Source of the DNA: Echinarachnius parma
Taxonomy: Eukaryota; Echinodermata; Echinoidea; Clypeasteroida; Echinarachniidae
Assembly: GCA_037951105.1 (NCBI GenBank)
Contig: JBAMJV010009450.1
Coordinates: 1 to 64,000, forward strand
Length of the DNA: 64,000 bases
Reading direction: 5' to 3'
Made by a program: the position numbers and the translations under genes. This document shows positions 43,021-54,452 of this stretch, in pieces (within the stretch, counting starts at the first letter, position 1; each line of letters starts with the position of its first letter). A model generated the notes under the pieces. That model worked only from the letters and a program-made list of their open reading frames with translations. It was not told the DNA's origin and made no database searches.

Positions 43021-43254
43021 GACCAAGGAGTGTCCTTCAATCATACGAACTTGCAAGCTTCAATCAGCGATCTTTTCTTTGCTGGGACGGAGACTACGAG
43101 CACGACGTTACAGTGGTGCATCCTGCACATGATGGCATCCCCGGATGTTCAGTGCCGTGTGCAAGCTGAGCTTGATCACGTGGTTGGCAGGGACCGCCTT
43201 CCAAGGTTGGACGACAGCAAGGATCTCCCTTTCACCAACGCAGTGTTACTTGAG
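43021..43254 (+). CDS. Cytochrome P450 copy 1, exon 5 (I-helix)
   Basis: Acceptor tccgatag, phase 0-0, 78 codons: SFNHTNLQASISDLFFAGTE and on to LPFTNAVLLE. AGTETTS is the P450 oxygen-activation motif (A/G)GxxT of helix I. The final Glu is the E of the ExxR salt-bridge motif, which is completed in the next exon. Confidence 0.9.
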
Positions 43255-43540
43255 GTGGGAAATCTAAAGGGATCAATTACCATCGTCTGCCTTATAGTTG
43301 GCAATGTTAATTGAATGTAAGGGTAGGTTATAACACCACTCTAGCCAAAATATGTTGCAATCACGTGTCTGTGTTGAGCCAATCAGTGACTCGTATTTTA
43401 CTAAGTCATATAATATAAATACATGTTCCATGTTCGATACTGAATCCATGACTCTGGCATTGAAAACGAAAAGTATTATTCGACTTCTTTAAGTTAAAAG
43501 ATTTAGCCATACAACATTATTTCGTGTGCTATTCCCGCAG

Positions 43541-43769
43541 GTACAACGTAAAGAAACAGTTGCCCCGCTTGGTGTGCCACACATCGCTGCAGAGGACACG
43601 AAGCTCGGCGGGTACACCGTCCCCAAGGGCGCCACGGTCTTTGCCAATATCTGGCGCGTAATGCACGATGCGGACCTATGGGAAAGCCCCAACGAGTTCA
43701 AGCCGGAGCGCTTTCTTGACGTTGATGGGAAGTTGATAAAGAGAGAAGAGCTGATATTCTTCAGTACAG
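43541..43769 (+). CDS. Cytochrome P450 copy 1, exon 6 (ExxR and PERF)
   Basis: Acceptor ttcccgcag. VQRKETVAPLGVPHIAAEDT gives E-VQR across the intron (ExxR), followed by LGGYTVPKGATVFANIWRVM and the PERF motif FKPERFLD. Exit is phase 1 within FSTG, the start of the heme-binding loop. Confidence 0.9.
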
Positions 43770-44327
43770 GTTAGTCACAAAAGTTACATTTCCCGATTTA
43801 GATGTACAATTTACTTGTAATAATGGGATATCGTCCTAAACTATTGCACCTATAACTAATGCGAAAGGGGGGAATCCAAACCGATTTCAAGCATGAACAC
43901 TTTCTCGACACCAAGAACGAAATACCTATATTCCCCAAAACAGTTTGGTCACAACACCATCGCGCAAAATAATAAGCGATTATGATCTATGAGAATGTCT
44001 CGACAATTATAGGCCACTCGGCCTACTACGTCGATTGGGTATTAATGAACAAAGGCAAGCTTTTATTCATAATCACAGGTGATTTTTTTTAGGGGTGTAT
44101 CCTTTAAAACTATCTCGGGAAATGAGAAATGCGGACTTGTAGGAAGGCCACGACGACTTGCAACTGCTTTCTTGGGGCTAGTGGGAGATTACTCAAAAGG
44201 GAAGAGCTGATTCCTCAGTACAGGCAATAAACACAAAATCACTTAGGTATCGCGTTATCATGCAAAACATTTTACATAACTTTGATTAATTTACCAAAAG
44301 TAATATTTCTGAGTTTCCTACCTCCAG

Positions 44328-44509
44328 GTCGGCGTGTGTGTGTCGGTGAGCGACTGGCGAGAATGGAAGTATTTCTTTTCTTCACGAGCCTCCTGCATCG
44401 CTTCACCTTCACCAAACCACGTGACTCCCCGCCCGTGACATTTGAAGGTGACCTTGGGATCACGTGGCGGTCAAGGCCATTCGACGTGTGCGCAGTTAGG
44501 AGAGAGTAG
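44328..44509 (+). CDS. Cytochrome P450 copy 1, last exon (heme-binding Cys)
   Basis: Acceptor cctccag, phase 1. With the previous exon it gives FSTGRRVCVGERLARME, the canonical FxxGxRxCxG heme loop; the Cys thiolate codon is 44339-44341. It ends CAVRRE and TAG at 44507-44509. A polyadenylation signal lies about 110 nt on. All catalytic motifs from helix C to the Cys loop are intact in copy 1. Confidence 0.92.
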
Positions 44510-44618
44510 TTCTTTAAGATGTGCACATGATTGTATGAGTCCTTTTACCAGTCTTAATATTTACTGAGTTTGGTACTTGGAAAAATTAATATAAGTATTA
44601 TATCTTTAATCATGTTTC

Positions 44619-44624
44619 AATAAA
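44619..44624 (+). promoter_or_regulatory. Polyadenylation signal of P450 copy 1
   Basis: AATAAA in TTTCAATAAAACATTA, 110 nt after the stop. Confidence 0.65.
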
Positions 44625-44660
44625 ACATTAATTGTAAAAGTGCACTCAATTAACTTCTTT

Positions 44661-45799
44661 GGCCCGTATTCTGGAGTCAGGTTTAGTTAAACTTGGTTTA
44701 AGCTAAACCTGAGGTCTAACTAAACTCGCCTTGAACCTGAACTCCAGTCTAAGGCAAGTTTAACTCATTTTCAGTTTCTGAAGTCAGGTTTAGTTATACC
44801 TGAGTCTAAGTCAATGACGTATGTGCTGAACGACCATGCATAGATGCAAACAAGTCACCTGATCGTTAGTAATATTTGAAATATGTTCAATATAGGTTCA
44901 ATATAGATACATTTTTATCCTTATCATCTCTGTAGTTTATACAATTAATTAAAAATGTTTTCATAACAATATGAGGAATCTATACGTCTTTTTGAGGAAG
45001 TTATATGACAATCTTTAAACATCAACATCTTGAATGAAGACTCAATATCCGGGCCTTTTTACATGTACCGTACAAATCCGGTACGCGATATGCATATTGC
45101 ATGCAATTCATGTTAGCGCGCGTTGTGCTTATGGGTACTGCAATGCATTCATTTAGAACATAACAAAACCTTGTCAGACCGAACAGAAAAGCTGCGCTAA
45201 AAAATACATAACTTGAATCTGTACCATGAAAATCACAAAAGTTCTTCATCAGAAAAGGTATGTTTTTTCTATCGTAAAACAATATTGAGTACCGCCGCAA
45301 TTTCTTAAGTTATCGTGACTTGAATATTCGAAGGTACGAAAGTCATTCATCACCATGTACACCGCCATAACTTCCCGTTCGGCACACCGGTAGATATCCG
45401 ATGCATTGAAAGCCGCAAGCAGCTTTTCTGTTGTGATTCTGACGAGCTTATACTGATTTTTTGATCGAAATTAATGCATAGATGGTTCATAAGCTTTCCA
45501 AAAGACTATCCCATTGATGTGCAACTGTGGAAAACAAATACAAACTAATTTCCGAATATGTAGCATGATCGAACGTTGCTTAAACCATCCTTAAACTATG
45601 TGAACACATAGTTTAACTCAGCCCTATATACTGCACACGTTAAAGTTAAACCCGCCTTAAACCCGGCTTAAACCATAGATCGTTAAACCCGACTTCAGAA
45701 TATGGAATTCAGATTTGAGGTTTAAATGCCGAGTTTAAACCTGCCTTAAACCTTGCTTAAACTTGAAGTTTAACTAAACCTGACTCCAGAATACCGGCC
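44661..45799. mobile_element. TIR element with TTTAAACC/AGGTTTA arrays
   Basis: GGCCCGTATTCTGGAGTCAG at the left is mirrored by CTGACTCCAGAATACCGGCC at the right. Both sub-terminal parts repeat TTTAGTTAAAC, TTTAAGC and CCTTAAACC words. It is built like the AAGCAATTGCTT element. Confidence 0.82.
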
Positions 45800-46250
45800 A
45801 TTATGTTTAACACAGATTAGTGTAATCTGTTAGGTGCATCAATATTAAAGGGGTAGTTCAGTTTTGGTATAGAGGGCGCTGCACAAAATAATTGTTTGTT
45901 AGATAAAGAAAAACTGAGTGTAAAATTTGAAAGAGCATATAAATTCAATGGCAGAATAAAGTTTATTTGATCAAAATCGATTCAGAAACGGCTGAAATAT
46001 CAGTAAATATATCCGATCCGAATAAATCTGGGGCCCAGATTTATTCGATGATTTTTATTCAAATAAAAAAATGCTAACACTATTTCAAAAATTTTCAAAA
46101 GATTTTTTAAAGTAGTTGTTGATGATTTATTTAATAATTATTTCAACAAAACATCACATGCATAATTTTGTATGAAAAATGGTTGAAACCAATGTTGTTA
46201 TAAGAGAGCGCCCTCTTGTGTTTAAATGGCTCTTTTTGAATGATAACAGG

Positions 46251-48270
46251 TGAAGCGATAAGAATGATAGATGATATAATTCATCATACATCAGTTAATA
46301 AAATACCTGGATATATGATGATAATTGATTTTGAAAAGGCTTTTGATTCAGTTTCACATACTTTGTTGCAGAAGGTTTTGATTACATTTGGTTTTGGACC
46401 GTCATTTTGTAGATGGGTGGAGACTATATATAATAATGCTCAAAGTTGTGTTTTTAATGGGGGCGCATCTACTGGATACTTTGATATTAAGAGAGGTGTT
46501 AGACAGGGGGACCCCCTGTCCCCATATTTGTTTATACTTTGTATTGAAATTTTAGCGCGTTCAATATATAAAGACCCGGAAATTCAAGGATTTACTTTTA
46601 ATAATGTACAAGTAAAACAAATTCTTTATGCAGACGATATGACTCTCTTTATTCGGGACTCAAACTTACTTAAAAGGGTAGAAAAACTGTTCGAAAGTTT
46701 TGCTACAAATTCTGGATTAAAAATTAATAAAGAAAAAACTTTCATATTATTGTTAGGCCCTTCTCAAAATAAAAATATTGCTCTTCCATTTGGTAAAATA
46801 GTACAAATAGTTAAGATTTTGGGTATATACTTTTCTTTGGATGTCGAAGTTCAGGAAAGGACTAATTATAAGGAAATTTTGAGTAGAATAAAAAAGTTGT
46901 TGTCTTGGTGGAAACAAAGAGATTTAACTTTAATGGGGAAAATCCAATTGATAAAAACGTTTATTTTGTCAAAATTGATTTATGTATCGGCGCTGACACC
47001 AGTACCGAATTGGGTATTTCAAGATTTGGATAAATTGGTTTTTGACTTTTTGTGGAATGGAAAAGATAAAATTAAACGAAATGTTATGTTCTTGGATTAT
47101 TGTAAAGGTGGACTTAGACTAACAGACTTTCATTTATTTATTTTAGTGCAAAGGATTATGTGGGTAAAGCGACTCTTAACGGGGGATGCAAAAATGGGAT
47201 GGAAACAGTATTTTAATTATTTAACTAAAGATGCTGGAGGAAGTTTGATATTTTATAATAATGCAATCATAGGTATATCTGAACTAGTATTACCGGCATT
47301 TTATAGAGATATGTTGGACGTTTGGATGGCCACGAAAACGTTTTTGTTAAAAAAAGATACATCTAAAAGGAATGAGATTATTTATAATAATAGATTTGCT
47401 TATATTGATGGTCATGTTCCTTTTGATGAACAACTATTTAAAAAAAATGTTTATAAGTTGCATCATATTATTGATGAGGAAGGCAATATAAAAGCAAATG
47501 AGGAATTTCAAAGAAAGGGTTTAAATACTTTAGAAATCACAAAAATACAGCGTATTTTTCTTGGCATTCCCCCTTCATGGAAACAATTTTTAAATAAAAA
47601 TACTCACTCAAATATAGATAGGGAATTAGATATGGAATTTTTAATTTTTGAAAGGGTATATTTGTTAGATCAAATTACTTCAAAAATTATATATGCATTT
47701 TTATTAAATAAGAGAGTAGAAAAATCATATGCAGAATGAAATTTAGAGCAGATTTATAATATTAATGGGAAAGATATACAATCAATATTCGTAAGACTTA
47801 GAAAAAGCACTTTGAATAGTAAGCTTCGAGAATTTCAATTTAAAATGCTTTATAATATTATATATACTAAATTACATTTATATACATTTAAAATGGTTAA
47901 TAGTAATTTATGTTCTTTTTGTGGTAAATATGAAGAAACTTACGAGCATTTATTTTGTCTTTGTGAGAAAGTAAAACCAATTTGGGAAGAGTGTGGGAAT
48001 CTATTTAATTTAGTAGAGATTAAAAATATAAATTGGAAAGGTATCCATGTAGGGATAATTGAGTTAAACATAGGGAAGGAACAGTTATTAAATCATATAA
48101 TAATTTTGATAAAATATATGATATTTATAGACAGTAAAAACAAAAATAAACCACCAACTCCTTTGGAGATTAAGAAAAGATTATTAGAAAATAGAAAGGA
48201 GGAGAAGAAATTAGCTGGAGATCGAGGTACTCTAACATATCATTTTAGAAAGTGGGACAATTTAAAATAG
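46251..48270 (+). pseudogene. LINE ORF2 fragment: reverse transcriptase and C-terminal zinc knuckle, one internal stop
   Basis: The frame begins GEAIRMIDDIIHHT (the block after the GRxI motif), then DFEKAFDSV with the first catalytic Asp region, RQGDPLSPYLFILCIEIL, and ILYADDM, the YADD active site at 46621-46641. Thumb and connection regions follow. A TGA at 47737-47739 (YAE, stop, NLEQIY) interrupts the frame; the same frame then continues to 48270 with a C-terminal CxxC...H...C knuckle (CSFCGKYEETYEHLFCLC), typical of L1/Tx1-type ORF2. The endonuclease and early RT blocks are absent. It is inactive by truncation and by one nonsense codon, otherwise remarkably intact, so a recent insertion. 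Confidence 0.85.
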
Positions 48271-48717
48271 CTTCGTGCAGAACAAAATAGGGAAGGCGAA
48301 TAGAAGCAATGAAATAAACATGGCTAATAATTGGTCGAGATTCTCACAAGATGTAGGCATGTTTTCTGTGGATGTGTGTGTGGGTGTCTGTGCACGCGTG
48401 TGTATGTGTGTATGTAAGTGCTTGTATAGGTGTTTTTGTTTTTTTGTTTGTTTGTTTGTTTGTTTTTTTTTGGGGGGGGGGAATATTTTGTTCTCTCCTA
48501 TTTTCCCCTTTTTTATGTTTATGCTTTCTTCATGCATGCATGTTTCATGCTTTATTTGATGTAAATAGTAAAAGTTAATTTGTACTATTTAGATGTGAAT
48601 GTAAGATCATATTATATACAATTATGTAAACATGCAAATTATTTTATATACTAATCTTGTTATTCATTGTTATTTTGTTATTGTTTGGAGAAAATAAATA
48701 TCTTTGGAAAAAAAAAA
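46251..48717 (+). mobile_element. 5'-truncated non-LTR retrotransposon (LINE, L1/Tx1-like)
   Basis: Starts within the reverse transcriptase and ends with AATAAA (48693-48698) and a poly-A tail of about 10 bases. Its A/T-rich composition and codon use differ from the host exons. The 3' UTR has TG, TTTG and G runs (48368-48480). Any target duplication is at most 2-3 bp (GG or AGG). 5' truncation is usual for target-primed reverse transcription. Confidence 0.85.
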
Positions 48718-48849
48718 GGCTTTTTACTTAGTCGTTTGTAATTGTCTTTACCTTTCGAGCATGGTGGAGTTATAACTATAAGTTTGTAATGCTATTGTGC
48801 AGATTTTGGTTACTTAAGCTCAGCCTTACCCAAACTGTACTACCCCTTT

Positions 48850-49131
48850 AACATAATAGCAAACACTTCAATATAATTACCGATTCATATGTTCAAATGT
48901 CATATCGGGTGTGAATGAGGCAGAGGCGTCGATCCGTTTTTTGCGATTGGGGGAGGTGGGCAAAATTTGAAGTAGTAACCAGAGTAACCACTGAGAGAGC
49001 TAAAAGCCCCACATTGGCATGCCCGGAAGTTTTATTATGCGCTCATTGAAAGTGTCTTGATGGCTCGAAAACCTGACTTTGGGGGGCACCCACATTTGGG
49101 GACAATAATGGGGGTCCAGGGGGCGGAGCCC
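48850..49131. other. Repeat-derived intergenic DNA
   Basis: AGAGGCGTCGATCC (48931) and GGGGGCGGAGCCCCCGG are ends and foldbacks of dispersed repeats. No gene. Confidence 0.5.
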
Positions 49132-49487
49132 CCGGTGTGGTGCTAAATCCGTGACCTGCGAAATCCGTACCCAGTAGCAAATGCGCATGCGCTTAGACAT
49201 TTGAAGTGTGTGTCTCGCGAAAATCGTCACCATTATTACGCCGCAATTTCATGCTAATAACAAATTGACACATGTTTTATCAAATTTGTAAATGGCGTGA
49301 ATGGAGTTTCTTAATCCACCTTCGGGGTTTTGACAACACTTTGTGCCGCAAGGAGCCTCAAGGAGGCATTTTGCATGCTTGATTATAAATGGGTACGAAT
49401 TTCGCAGACAATTTTCCCACAGGTGCGCATGCGCATTTGCGACTGCGTACGGATTTCGCAGTGGGTACAGATTTAGCGTAACACCGG
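49132..49487. mobile_element. MITE with about 55-bp TIRs rich in CGCATGCGC
   Basis: CCGGTGTGGTGCTAAATCCG, GCGAAATCCGTACCC and GCAAATGCGCATGCGC at the left are mirrored at 49427-49487. Confidence 0.8.
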
Positions 49488-49639
49488 AAGCTTTTAGATT
49501 TCAGACATTTGCAACTCCTATCATGGGTTTTAAAATTGTATGAGATGGATCCATGTGATCCTGTATACTATAGAGCCATCGATATAGTCTTGGGCATTGG
49601 GCTCCCATGAAACTAAGCAAGGGCGTCAACAACTAAAAG

Positions 49640-49730
49640 TGGAGGGGAGACATTGTGAGGAAGCGAAGCGACCGAGCGGGGGAGGGTGTGTCCCCCTCCC
49701 ACAGTAGGGAGCTTTTGTATTTTGGGGCGT
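49640..49730. repeat. GAAGCGAAGCGACCGAGCGG repeat word, with relatives near 57.1-57.8 kb
   Basis: Word plus GGGGAGGG.GTGTCCCC.CTCCCAC and a following TTTGAATTTTT or similar. Relatives are at about 57090-57165, 57360-57450 and 57720-57750. Confidence 0.7.
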
Positions 49731-50226
49731 GAAATTGTGCGATTTGGAGCAAACCGGAGACAGAAATTTCACGTAATATGAAGTATATAAGTATGGAACC
49801 AAACATACATAATGACAAAGCGAGGGGGACAATCTACTCCACTTTCAAATGTGGGGGGACATGATATTCCAATTTGATTTACGTTCAGCGCATATGGACC
49901 GAATTGACTGAAAGATATATTTCAGATTATTTTCTTTTCTGTGACGGTGTGCTATCTATAGATGAGGGTTTAATAAACTTCGTTTGAGGTGTGCGTTTGA
50001 GTAATTACAATGCCCAACACATTTTGAAAAGTGAGTTCCCGCAACCAAAATTAAACTTGCAATATGAGGAAATGTATGCGCGAGAAGCACGCGACAAAAA
50101 AGAGATTTACAGTCCTTTTTCAAACTAAAAAACGGCTATTTTGAAGATTAATTATTGATAAATGTGTCTCTCCCCTCTTTGGCATTATATCACTCGATTT
50201 TTTCTTCCTCATTTTCGGAATTATTG

Positions 50227-50346
50227 GGGGGGGGGGGGGGGGGGGGGGCGAAATGATATGTTCGACACCCCAATATTTTCATTGGGAGGGGGGGGGGGGG
50301 GGTGGGGGGCGACCGCCCCCCTGCCCCCCCCCCCCCCCCCCCCCCA
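50227..50346. repeat. Poly-G and poly-C runs
   Basis: 22-base G run at 50226-50248, G-rich 50285-50310, and C run 50324-50345, followed by AGGATCGACGCCCCTGG. Confidence 0.95.
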
Positions 50347-50349
50347 GGA

Positions 50350-52255
50350 TCGACGCCCCTGGAATGAGGTTTTAATCATAACAAGATCCAATATTGTCTT
50401 TGACATGTACCATACTACATATAAATCATAACGAATTGATAATTGAAATCTTTATGCGGCAAATATAATGTCCCCAGATTGTTTATATACATAATTTCGA
50501 GAAAAAAGAGGTTCTGTTGTAAAAAATTGATTAATGTGTGTTGCTTTTGAGTAACATCGGATATAAATAAAAGTTGTCAATAAGTAAAAATTAAACGCTT
50601 CCTACTAAAAATTGCTTTCATTAATGAGTCTGTGTGATTTATTATTAGTAACCCTTTTCATTATTGAAAAAAATAAACATTACAAATCTTGAAGATATCA
50701 AATTTTGTTCATACTCAACTAAAATGAATGAGAGCTTTCACATTTAAATTAAGTTTTTGCTTTATGTGTCATGGGTTTTGATTTCTAATTTCTCCATGGA
50801 TATCAGATATTAATGACTGAATACCAAGCGTTACAATAATGTTTTAAAATTTTTCTTCAAAGAAAAACCAATATTAGCCAAATTATATCTTTACAGAAAG
50901 TTGAAATCATACAGAATATGAAAATATTACTTTCCAAGTACTCGCACATCCAAAAATTGAAAGTTAAACATGAAAATATCAAACACTGCCTCAAAACCCC
51001 CATTCCAGAGACGAGCGGAGTCAGTAGATGTGTGTGTTGTACTGACGTAACCAAAGGAAGCTTCCAATAGGAAGCCCGGGTATCTACCACATAATAAACC
51101 GGAATTATACCCCTTTATACCGAGGATTCCGTGGTTGTTTAAACTATTTTCTATACAATTATGGTGGTTTAAACTTTTTGAGCTAATGAAACAACAATTT
51201 ATATTCGTTGTAAAGTTATCCTTTTATTCATTAATGTGTATGATAAAGTAAAAAAATAGGTAATAAATTAATCACCTAGTCTGCGAGTGGAATCGTACTC
51301 TGTGCGGTGCGACGTGCAACGCTGGCGGCATGCATGATACGTGCAGAGCCTCGACCGTGCGCATACGGTGGACAATGCATGCAGCAATATAGCTATATAT
51401 AGGGGTTAGTGTATGTCTCTCGCTTCAATTCAGCTCGCGTTAGCGAGTTAGGACCGAGATTATCAGCGTATTTGTTTGCTGTTTTTGCAGGTAATTGTTC
51501 TCGTATTTGTTTCAAAAGCCTTACAAACATGTAAGTAAAATAAGAGATAGTCGAGAATAGGTGTGATCGTAATAATCTTGCATTTTCGTTCCTTTTCGGA
51601 CTTTTCAAAGTGCAATTACTTACAAGGCAGTCATGGCAGTTGGCGCGGCAGCTAGCTAGGTAGCTAGAGCACAAGCTGTCTCGCGGGGCGGGGCCGCTGA
51701 CGGGCATTTTGTTTTTTCGAGGCACGTTCAATTTGCGTCTCTCAATTTGTCAAACAAATGAAGAAAATCTATAATTTTGCGAAAATAACCACTCATACGG
51801 TAAAATATGTACTTTTACACTAACATTGGGCAATTTTCTAGATTTTGTTTTCTTCATTTCCGATGTTGCAAAACGAGCGAGCGATGGTTGTTGTAAACAA
51901 AATACTGCACGCAAATTGATACATACCGCGGCGATCGCGCATGCGCAATCGATTTAGCAGAGAATTCACTTCCTCGCCATACGTCATCGACCTAAGCGGC
52001 GAGATCGGGGTGAATTTGGGCCTGGTTTGGAGGGTGAATTTTTCTCATTTTCAATTTCGATAAAAAAAATATATAAACAAAAATCAAAAAATCTGAATTT
52101 CTCGAGGCTTGTAAAGTACAAGATAACCTTCACAATCATACCAAATTCGACTCAATTTATAATCAATGAAGAAAATCTTTAAGCACTAAAAATGCGACAC
52201 TTAACGCACCTGCATACACACGAATACAATTCCTGATCAACACTATACCCAAACC
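50350..52255. other. Intergenic
   Basis: AT-rich to 51270, then a more mixed segment (51270-52010) with scattered CpG. No supported exon. Confidence 0.45.
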
Positions 52256-52267
52256 CTACTCCTGCAA

Positions 52268-52320
52268 ATAGGGAGGGAGGGGGGAGGGGAGGGGGGGGGG
52301 GGAGGGGGGGGGGGGGGGCT
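52268..52320. repeat. G-rich run
   Basis: GGGAGGGAGGGGGGAGGGGA followed by long G runs. Confidence 0.9.
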
Positions 52321-52359
52321 GCAGCCGTCAATGCTTTACCAAACTTAAAGTAGGGACAA

Positions 52360-52766
52360 TAGAGTGGTGAAGTGTGATGTCATAAATGATGTCATAAACA
52401 TTTTTTTTAGAATTTTCAAATTTGGACTTCATTTTCAGAAAGAGCATAACAAATAATGTCCAAATACCGAAAATCATAGGGATAGGTTTCGTATTGGCTG
52501 AAATATGCCCATCCGAATGATTTTTTTGTCAATAGGCAATCAGTGTTATAGTGCACTGGTTCATAAATATATGAACCAGTGCACTATAACACTGATTGCC
52601 CATTGAAGTAAAATTCATTCAGATGGGCATATCTCAGCCAATACGTAACCTATACATTTTATTTTCAGTATTTGGACATTATTTGTTATGCTCTTTCTGA
52701 AAATGAAGTCCAAATTTGAAAATTCTAAAAAAGTGTTTTTATGACGTCATGGCTTCTGTACTCTAT
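52360..52766. mobile_element. Long-hairpin MITE, copy 1
   Basis: Arms of about 190 bp pair almost completely around a centre TGGTTCATAAATATATGAACC near 52570. Ends TAGAGTGGTGAAG and CTTCTGTACTCTAT. Inner words TTTCAAATTTGGACTTCATT and AATCAGTGTTATAGTGCACT are mirrored. Confidence 0.9.
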
Positions 52767-53550
52767 AGAGATGATTAGAGATAATATACGCAAGGACGTT
52801 TATTATACCTACTTTCCGCTTGTATGGCTCTTATGCCCATGAGTAAGGTAGCAATGATCAGAGCCGTATACATTAAGGCAAACCTGTCCTAGTGGCCACC
52901 TGTAATCAGCCGTGCTGGCTATAGTGGCCACCAAAAATGGTCCCTGCAGAGAAAACCAATGTCATAAAACCTTTATGTCGTCCACCTGTCTCCCCTGTCT
53001 AGTGGCAACCTTTTACTGTTCACATGTTTGTCTGTTAATTCTAACCTTCTATTTATTTGCCCGTATAAAAGATACCGCTGTGTTAGACCGGGACAATCAG
53101 TCTCTATATATTCAGCTCACGGTCGGTTGTACTACTCCATTGAGGACAAAGTCCAATGTAAACCCGATGTAATGATGATAATAATAACGGATATTTATAT
53201 AGCGCTATATTTCCTGTGGGGATCATAGCGCTTGATTGAGTCGTTTTATATTGTGTTTAATTTGCTTTGAAGCGGGGTCGTTGAGGGGACGCATTTCACG
53301 TATGGTTTGGTGTTGTGGATTGCGTGATCTATATAATTGAAAATACAGCTCAGTATCCCTGCGAACAAATCAAAATTTTCATTAATCAATAGAGAGAAAT
53401 TAAGGTCATTTGTTTTTAGAAAAAGTTCGAAATCTAACCTTTGAGGGTGCAAGTAAAAACAAAGTAAAAGCCATGATTTCGGATGATTTCCCTTGATAGA
53501 CTATTGACAGAACAGAATTTTATAGATTGTTAAAGCGATAACGATCCAAA
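52767..53550. other. Intergenic, upstream of P450 exon 1
   Basis: 53166-53240 resembles SINE tails (AATAATAACGGATATTTATA, TAGCGCTATA). No promoter element is clear. Confidence 0.4.
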
Positions 53551-53717
53551 ATGATGAATTTTTTTCAACATTACACTGCAACAACCCACGTAGTTCTGAC
53601 TCTGCTGATATGTGTTGTATTGGGGCTGTTTGTTCGATGGATTGGGACTCGACCCAAGAACCTGCCGCCCGGGCCTAGTGGTCTGCCCCTTCTTGGTGTC
53701 GCCTGGACCCTGATGAG
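53551..53717 (+). CDS. Cytochrome P450 clan 2, copy 2, exon 1 (membrane anchor and proline hinge)
   Basis: ATG at 53551 (CCAAAATGATG) begins MMNFFQHYTATTHVVLTLLI and a hydrophobic signal anchor, then RWIGTRPKNLPPGPSGLPLL, the basic stop-transfer and PPGP hinge of microsomal CYP2-type P450s. The donor GAG|GTAAGT ends it after 167 nt in phase 2. The downstream exon at 56220 needs phase 1, a one-base mismatch. Confidence 0.85.
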
Positions 53718-54452
53718 GTAAGTTATTTTGTTAATTTCTGGTATAAACCGTGCTATAATACATTCGCCAGTATTATGACAGGGCTTATTAATTGAAACTA
53801 TTGCCCCAAAACATAAGGTTTACGTTTATAATACATACAAGTATACGGTATGTGCCATTCGGATTATGCGGTTTTGTATAAAATATTGTGGTTATACTAT
53901 TTGTGATTGTTCGTAATCTCATCTTTGGGAACATTTTAAAAATAGTTTTTTGTATGAATGGCGATCCTGAATTTGTATCATGAATAGCAACCCTTATTTC
54001 GTATTATAAATAAGGACCCATTCAAGTAATTATAAATAGCGACCCTTTTGTAAGATTATGAATAGCCAACCTTGTGAACTATGACCCTAATGAATAGTGA
54101 ACCCCCTTTCACAGTACAAATAGCGACCCTTATACAAAGCGAGCGTACCCCGCTTAGACTAATTCTATTTATGCTCAGTCAGTCAGTACACATAGCGACC
54201 TTTTTCTAACATAATGAATAGCAATCCTGATTTTGTATTATGAATAGCGACCCATTGATAGTTCTCACCAGTTCTGAAATGCGCTATATAAAAATCAGCT
54301 ATTATTATTATTATTTCGTATTATGAATAGCGACCCTTATAAATAGCGAGCGGACCCGCGGCTTAGACTAATTATATTTATGCTCAGTCTGTCAGTAGCA
54401 TACACGGATTATTTTGTATTTAAGTTTAAGTATTTGTTCATTTCTATCTATA
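53718..54452. repeat. Intron 1 of P450 copy 2 with degenerate ATGAATAGCGACCCTTA repeats
   Basis: About a dozen imperfect, spaced copies of ATGAATAGCGACCCTT between 53950 and 54360, with a longer duplicate GCTTAGACTAATT.TATTTATG at about 54150 and 54360. Confidence 0.7.

Larger units (their letters stand above)
45849..48847. mobile_element. TTAA-flanked MITE interrupted by a LINE
   Basis: TTAA at 45845-45848 and 48848-48851 flank ends AGGGGTAGTTCAGTTTTGG and CCAAACTGTACTACCCCT. The MITE sequence runs 45849-46250 and resumes at 48718. The homologous copy at 34319-34466 is uninterrupted across the insertion point. Confidence 0.85.

Noticed and set aside
50162-50431. Gly/Pro-rich frames
   Set aside because: Caused by the G and C runs.
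51393-51731. 112-codon minus frame
   Set aside because: Isolated, no splice signals in matching phase and no recognised domain; left as uncertain non-coding.
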